Assembly: GCA_029553845.1 (NCBI GenBank) | Contig: JAKPKF010000057.1 | Span: forward strand, 1-7,819 | From: a bacterium | GTDB taxonomy: Bacteria; Patescibacteria; Dojkabacteria; SC72 | Direction of reading: 5' to 3' | Length of the DNA stretch: 7,819 nucleotides | Part shown: positions 5,364 to 7,819 of the stretch, one piece after another | How the letters are laid out: each line of letters begins with the position of its first letter | Position numbering within the stretch: the first letter of the stretch is position 1 | Program-made: the position numbers and the translations under genes | Notes under the pieces: generated by a model | What the model was told of the DNA's origin: nothing | Seen by the model: only the letters and a program-made list of their open reading frames with translations | The model's database searches: none

Positions 5364-6731
5364 TTACCGACTTTTCATCCAAGATATACTTGATTTAGGA
5401 GTCATAGAAGAAGATTCTACCCAAGAATTGAATTCTTCAGAAAAATCTGTATGCATTGGGTATAAATCTTGATCTCCCCACGAATTATGAGCAACAAGAA
5501 GACCTCCAGGTTTCAAAACTTTTTCCATAAGGTTCAAGTTTATCAGAAACTCTTCAGGAGTAAAATGTTCTAATACATCAATTGCAACTATAAAATCATA
5601 TATATTAGAAATATCGTCTTTTCGAAGAGCTTGCTCTAGAGTATCTTCTCTAAAAAACCGAACTAAGGGGTCTTCCCGAAATCGGGAAGCACAAACATTT
5701 CTTAAAACTCCAGGAAGTTCGAACACATCAACTAGGGAATTCTTCTCCCGGACTGCTGAAATTTCATGACCAATTCCTGGACCAATTATTAAAACTCGTC
5801 CTCGAGGAAGTCGTTCTAAAAGTTTTAGAACTGAAACATAAGTCTTTGTTTGATTCCATTTTGCTAAATCAAATAGATACCCATTTTCCTCCCAACCATA
5901 GAACTGATGAACTTCCTCAGGAGTTTGAGGGTTAGCTTTTTCCCACTGAGCTCGAACATTCTTTGAACCATGAAAGACTCTTTCTTGAATCTCCTCAAGA
6001 GGCATATCATACAGTTTTGATAGAAGATCTTTAGTTTCATCCTGAATTCGAATCTGATCTAATTGACCAGATGTCACTAAATATTCTTGATACGTCTCCC
6101 AACCAAGAGCAAGATGACTAATATGACCGGCTTGGACAGCTGATGTCGCTCCTAGCCGTCCTCCAGACTTAGCAGCTTCAAAAGAGAATCCTGCATCTTC
6201 AGACATCTTTTCATGACGAGGATAAAAGAACCATTCAAACTTTTCAGGATCCTCATCACCAAGCATCTTTTGGAATAGACTTTTCCGAATTAGAACTGCA
6301 TGAGTCCCTATTAGGGCAACTTCTTCAGTAGTCTCTTGGTCTAAGACCAAACAATTATGAAGACGACCTTCTCCATCGAATCTGAACCAGATTGATTCCG
6401 GAGGCCACCCTCGTCGAGGATACCATGCTTGTAGAGCATCAAATTCCCAACCTGGTTCATACGATCGAAACTTCTCTAGAAAATCACTTGAAACTTCTGC
6501 GTCACTATCCAAGATAAATAGAGTATCACAGTCGGACTCAAGTAACTTTCTAACTAATACATTTGATGCAGTATGAGCTACCATCCCAGTAGTCATCTCC
6601 CAACGATCCCCAGGACGAAGTCCTTGAGTAAGTAGAAGAGACCAAGATTTAAAGAAATTGGCTTCTACCATCTTCTCTAAACGAGTCCCTATCATAATCT
6701 TACCCCAATCTGTAGCCATTCTTCCCTCCAT
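5364..6731 (-). CDS. Bifunctional glycosyltransferase (GT-A fold) fused to SAM-dependent methyltransferase
   Basis: A 455-residue two-domain enzyme. Residues about 10-225 look like a GT-A (GT2-like) glycosyltransferase: DTLFILDSDAEV carries a DXD-type metal/nucleotide-sugar motif (D75, D77), YPRRGWPP follows, then MSEDAGFSFEAAKSGG (E178, D179), the usual late acidic motif, and GHISH (H203) as the likely metal ligand. Residues about 285-455 look like a class I methyltransferase: VLIIGPGIGHE (313-323) is the glycine-rich SAM loop, VDVFELP the acidic strand end, IVAIDVLEHF (381-390) motif IV, and LKPGGLLVAHNSWG the following strand. A helical linker joins them. A likely job is to add a sugar to a virion protein and perhaps methylate it; the tail tube gene follows directly. 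Acceptor and sugar are unknown. ATG 6731 overlaps the previous stop, but ATG 6719 (codon 5) has GGAGG five bases upstream and may be the real start. Confidence 0.8.
   Translation of the reverse strand: MEGRMATDWGKIMIGTRLEKMVEANFFKSWSLLLTQGLRPGDRWEMTTGMVAHTASNVLVRKLLESDCDTLFILDSDAEVSSDFLEKFRSYEPGWEFDALQAWYPRRGWPPESIWFRFDGEGRLHNCLVLDQETTEEVALIGTHAVLIRKSLFQKMLGDEDPEKFEWFFYPRHEKMSEDAGFSFEAAKSGGRLGATSAVQAGHISHLALGWETYQEYLVTSGQLDQIRIQDETKDLLSKLYDMPLEEIQERVFHGSKNVRAQWEKANPQTPEEVHQFYGWEENGYLFDLAKWNQTKTYVSVLKLLERLPRGRVLIIGPGIGHEISAVREKNSLVDVFELPGVLRNVCASRFREDPLVRFFREDTLEQALRKDDISNIYDFIVAIDVLEHFTPEEFLINLNLMEKVLKPGGLLVAHNSWGDQDLYPMHTDFSEEFNSWVESSSMTPKSSISWMKSR
6725..6729 (-). promoter_or_regulatory. Ribosome binding site GGAGG favouring start at 6719
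   Basis: GGAGG lies inside the first codons of the longest reading of the glycosyltransferase-methyltransferase gene, five bases before an in-frame ATG at 6719-6717. The ATG at 6731 has only a GAGG about ten bases upstream. The N-terminus is therefore probably MATDWGKIM, giving 451 rather than 455 residues. Both starts would allow coupling to the upstream stop. Confidence 0.55.
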
Positions 6732-7192
6732 TACACTCTTTCCTCAACGAGTAGAATTATTCGTTGAGCATGAAATACTGGTAGAGCTTCTGAATCATTC
6801 TGAGTATATCTGTCGTAGATCCCTACAACATCACCATCATTCTGAAACCCTCTCACTCCCCAGGCCAATCCTGCACTACTATCTAAGAAATCTCCAGGAT
6901 GAGATAGATGAGTAAGTACAGAATCACGATATGATTGGAAACTTGGTAGAGATGTTTTCCAATCGATAAACCGATTAATAATCCAGAACGGGATTCTCCA
7001 GAGGATAGTCCCATCTGTCTGTAGATTATTAGTATCAAACTGATCAGAATTCTCAATTAGAATATAGGGAGAATTTTCAGAAGGGCCATCCAAGATCGAC
7101 CAATCATTAATTACAACATCGGCGGAACTGAACACAGATGTAAGAGTTCGAAGTTCTGTCTGTAATGCTGTTGTTAGAGAGGATTCACTCAT
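6731..7192 (-). CDS. Probable tail terminator protein
   Basis: A 153-residue protein between the gp10-like protein and the tail tube region, the usual slot for the tail terminator (lambda gpU / HK97 gp17-type), which caps the growing tail tube as a hexameric ring. The sequence shows an N-terminal helix (about residues 1-22), then alternating strands such as PYILIEN and the hydrophobic ILWRIPFWII, a helix around residues 83-97, and a final strand, RIILLVEERV. This alpha/beta pattern fits that family, but there is no diagnostic motif, so the call rests largely on size and position. The start at 7192 is supported by AGGAG six bases upstream, lying in the last codons of the previous gene, and by the TAATG overlap. 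The stop in turn overlaps the next possible ATG, again as TAATG. Confidence 0.6.
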   Translation of the reverse strand: MSESSLTTALQTELRTLTSVFSSADVVINDWSILDGPSENSPYILIENSDQFDTNNLQTDGTILWRIPFWIINRFIDWKTSLPSFQSYRDSVLTHLSHPGDFLDSSAGLAWGVRGFQNDGDVVGIYDRYTQNDSEALPVFHAQRIILLVEERV

Positions 7193-7728
7193 TACAATCT
7201 CCTAATAATCCATCGAGAAACAACATTAGCTAATTCTTGATTTGCTTCCGGCTCAAGCCTTTTGACTGAACGATCTAGATAGTCATTGGGCTTTGCTCCG
7301 GGATGATTGACTTTCTTGAATTTGTATACTCTAGGGCCTTCGGGACCTCTTTCCCAAAAGAAGATCAACCAGGGCTTTTTCCGTGCTTCGATGATATGAG
7401 CTTTTGTTCCCTTGCTTACCCAAGTCCCTTGAGGTTGTTTCTGATATGTTCTAAGTTCAACTTGACCATTACGAACATATGTTCTTGTAATCTGACTCTT
7501 TGCTAGGTCTCCTGAAACCTTAGGAACTTCTTCACGAACGATCTCAACCCATCGACGACCGATTGTTCGAGCTCCTTCTCGAAGTTCCTGAAAGAACGGG
7601 TCTTTCTCATGTAAGAAAGCTCGTCGAACAGGAGTATCCCCCGGTTCAATGATAAAACGAGTTGCTGCTCGTCCTGCTAAAGGGGCAATAATAAACTCAG
7701 TCACTGTCGTAATCCTTAAAGAAGCCAT
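7192..7728 (-). CDS. HK97 gp10-like neck / tail-completion protein
   Basis: A 178-residue protein starting MASLRITTV. Its layout fits the HK97 gp10 family, which act at the joint between head and tail: a helical N-terminal half, then EVPKVSGDLAKS, where a Ser-Gly-Asp-Leu in this position is typical, then a beta-rich part with GTKAHIIEARKK followed by a hydrophobic Trp/Phe patch, and finally KVNHPGAKPNDYLDRS, matching the family's closing His-Pro-Gly plus aromatic signature before a last helix. The frame stays open upstream to 7806 (TTG) and beyond, but the start at 7728 has GGAG three bases ahead and leaves only a short overlap with the preceding gene. The stop overlaps the next start as TAATG, so translation of the two is probably coupled. 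The gp10-like assignment is from motifs and context; the exact start is less sure. Confidence 0.75.
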   Translation of the reverse strand: MASLRITTVTEFIIAPLAGRAATRFIIEPGDTPVRRAFLHEKDPFFQELREGARTIGRRWVEIVREEVPKVSGDLAKSQITRTYVRNGQVELRTYQKQPQGTWVSKGTKAHIIEARKKPWLIFFWERGPEGPRVYKFKKVNHPGAKPNDYLDRSVKRLEPEANQELANVVSRWIIRRL

Positions 7729-7819
7729 CAGCTCCAAAAGCATCTCGTTGAAAGATTGGAAATGTCGGATCTCCTCGTTCATTAGTATCTCTAAACCCAA
7801 TCCCAAAAGATTCTGGAGA
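7697..7819 (-). CDS. 3' end of an upstream gene, head-tail junction region (partial, function unknown)
   Basis: The last 40 codons and the TGA stop of a gene whose start lies beyond the right edge. The visible tail is rich in Asp, Gly and Phe and ends in FFKDYDSD; I do not recognise a family. Its place directly before a gp10-like protein suggests a head-tail connector or head-closure protein, but that is inference from gene order only. It overlaps the next gene by 32 bases. Two frames are open to the edge here; I prefer this one because the competing frame would only lengthen the gp10-like protein, which is already long for its family and has a usable internal start at 7728. If the other frame were the coding one, this entry would be spurious. 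Confidence 0.55.
   Translation of the reverse strand, partial: SPESFGIGFRDTNERGDPTFPIFQRDAFGADGFFKDYDSD

Noticed and set aside
5124..5393. Plus-strand open frame of 89 codons
   Set aside because: Antisense to the tail tube gene start and crosses the intergenic hairpin; no supporting signals.
6658..6915. Plus-strand open frame of 85 codons with a His cluster
   Set aside because: The His run is the reverse reading of an Asn/Asp/Gly/Val part of the terminator gene; no start signal.
7303..7506. Plus-strand open frame of 67 codons
   Set aside because: Antisense to the most conserved part of the gp10-like gene.

Overview
This window is a piece of the tail-morphogenesis module of a tailed double-stranded DNA bacteriophage or prophage. 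Every gene I can support lies on the minus strand, so the module reads from right (7819) to left (1). No tail-sheath or contractile baseplate gene is seen, and the order tail completion, tail terminator, tail tube, assembly chaperone with frameshift, tape measure, distal tail protein, hub-like protein is that of a long non-contractile (siphovirus-type) tail. The DNA is AT-rich and uses good AGGAG-type ribosome binding sites. The host cannot be fixed from the sequence. The partial hub-like protein at the left edge reminds me, from memory only, of PKD-containing proteins annotated in Chloroflexota, and this is a weak hint.

Layout in reading order: (1) 7819-7697, the last 40 codons of an upstream gene cut by the window edge; (2) 7728-7192, an HK97 gp10-like neck/tail-completion protein; (3) 7192-6731, a probable tail terminator; (4) 6731-5364, an unusual two-domain enzyme, glycosyltransferase fused to a SAM-dependent methyltransferase; (5) 5333-4524, the major tail tube protein with a small extra C-terminal domain; (6) 4561-4139, the tail assembly chaperone, with a -1 slippery run of A residues at 4163-4169 giving a 227-residue fusion that ends at 3879; (7) 3898-1451, an 815-residue tape measure protein with about 200 residues of 11-residue coiled-coil repeat; (8) 1450-1055, a 131-residue distal tail protein; (9) 1058 to the left edge, 352 residues of a larger tail hub/fibre-like protein with an Ig/PKD-like domain.

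Genes overlap or nearly touch (TAATG twice, ATGA once, a ribosome binding site across a stop codon). The only gap longer than a few bases is 30 bases before the tail tube gene, and it holds a small hairpin and a strong ribosome binding site. This looks like one polycistronic unit translated with coupling. No promoter, strong terminator, tRNA, CRISPR array or insertion sequence is seen. There is no gene-free stretch above 300 bases: the roughly 240 bases between the chaperone stop and the tape measure start are the -1 frame extension of the chaperone.

The most interesting items are the sugar-transferring/methylating fusion enzyme lodged next to the tail tube gene, the frameshift site with a nested RNA structure downstream, and the very regular 11-residue aromatic repeat in the tape measure protein.
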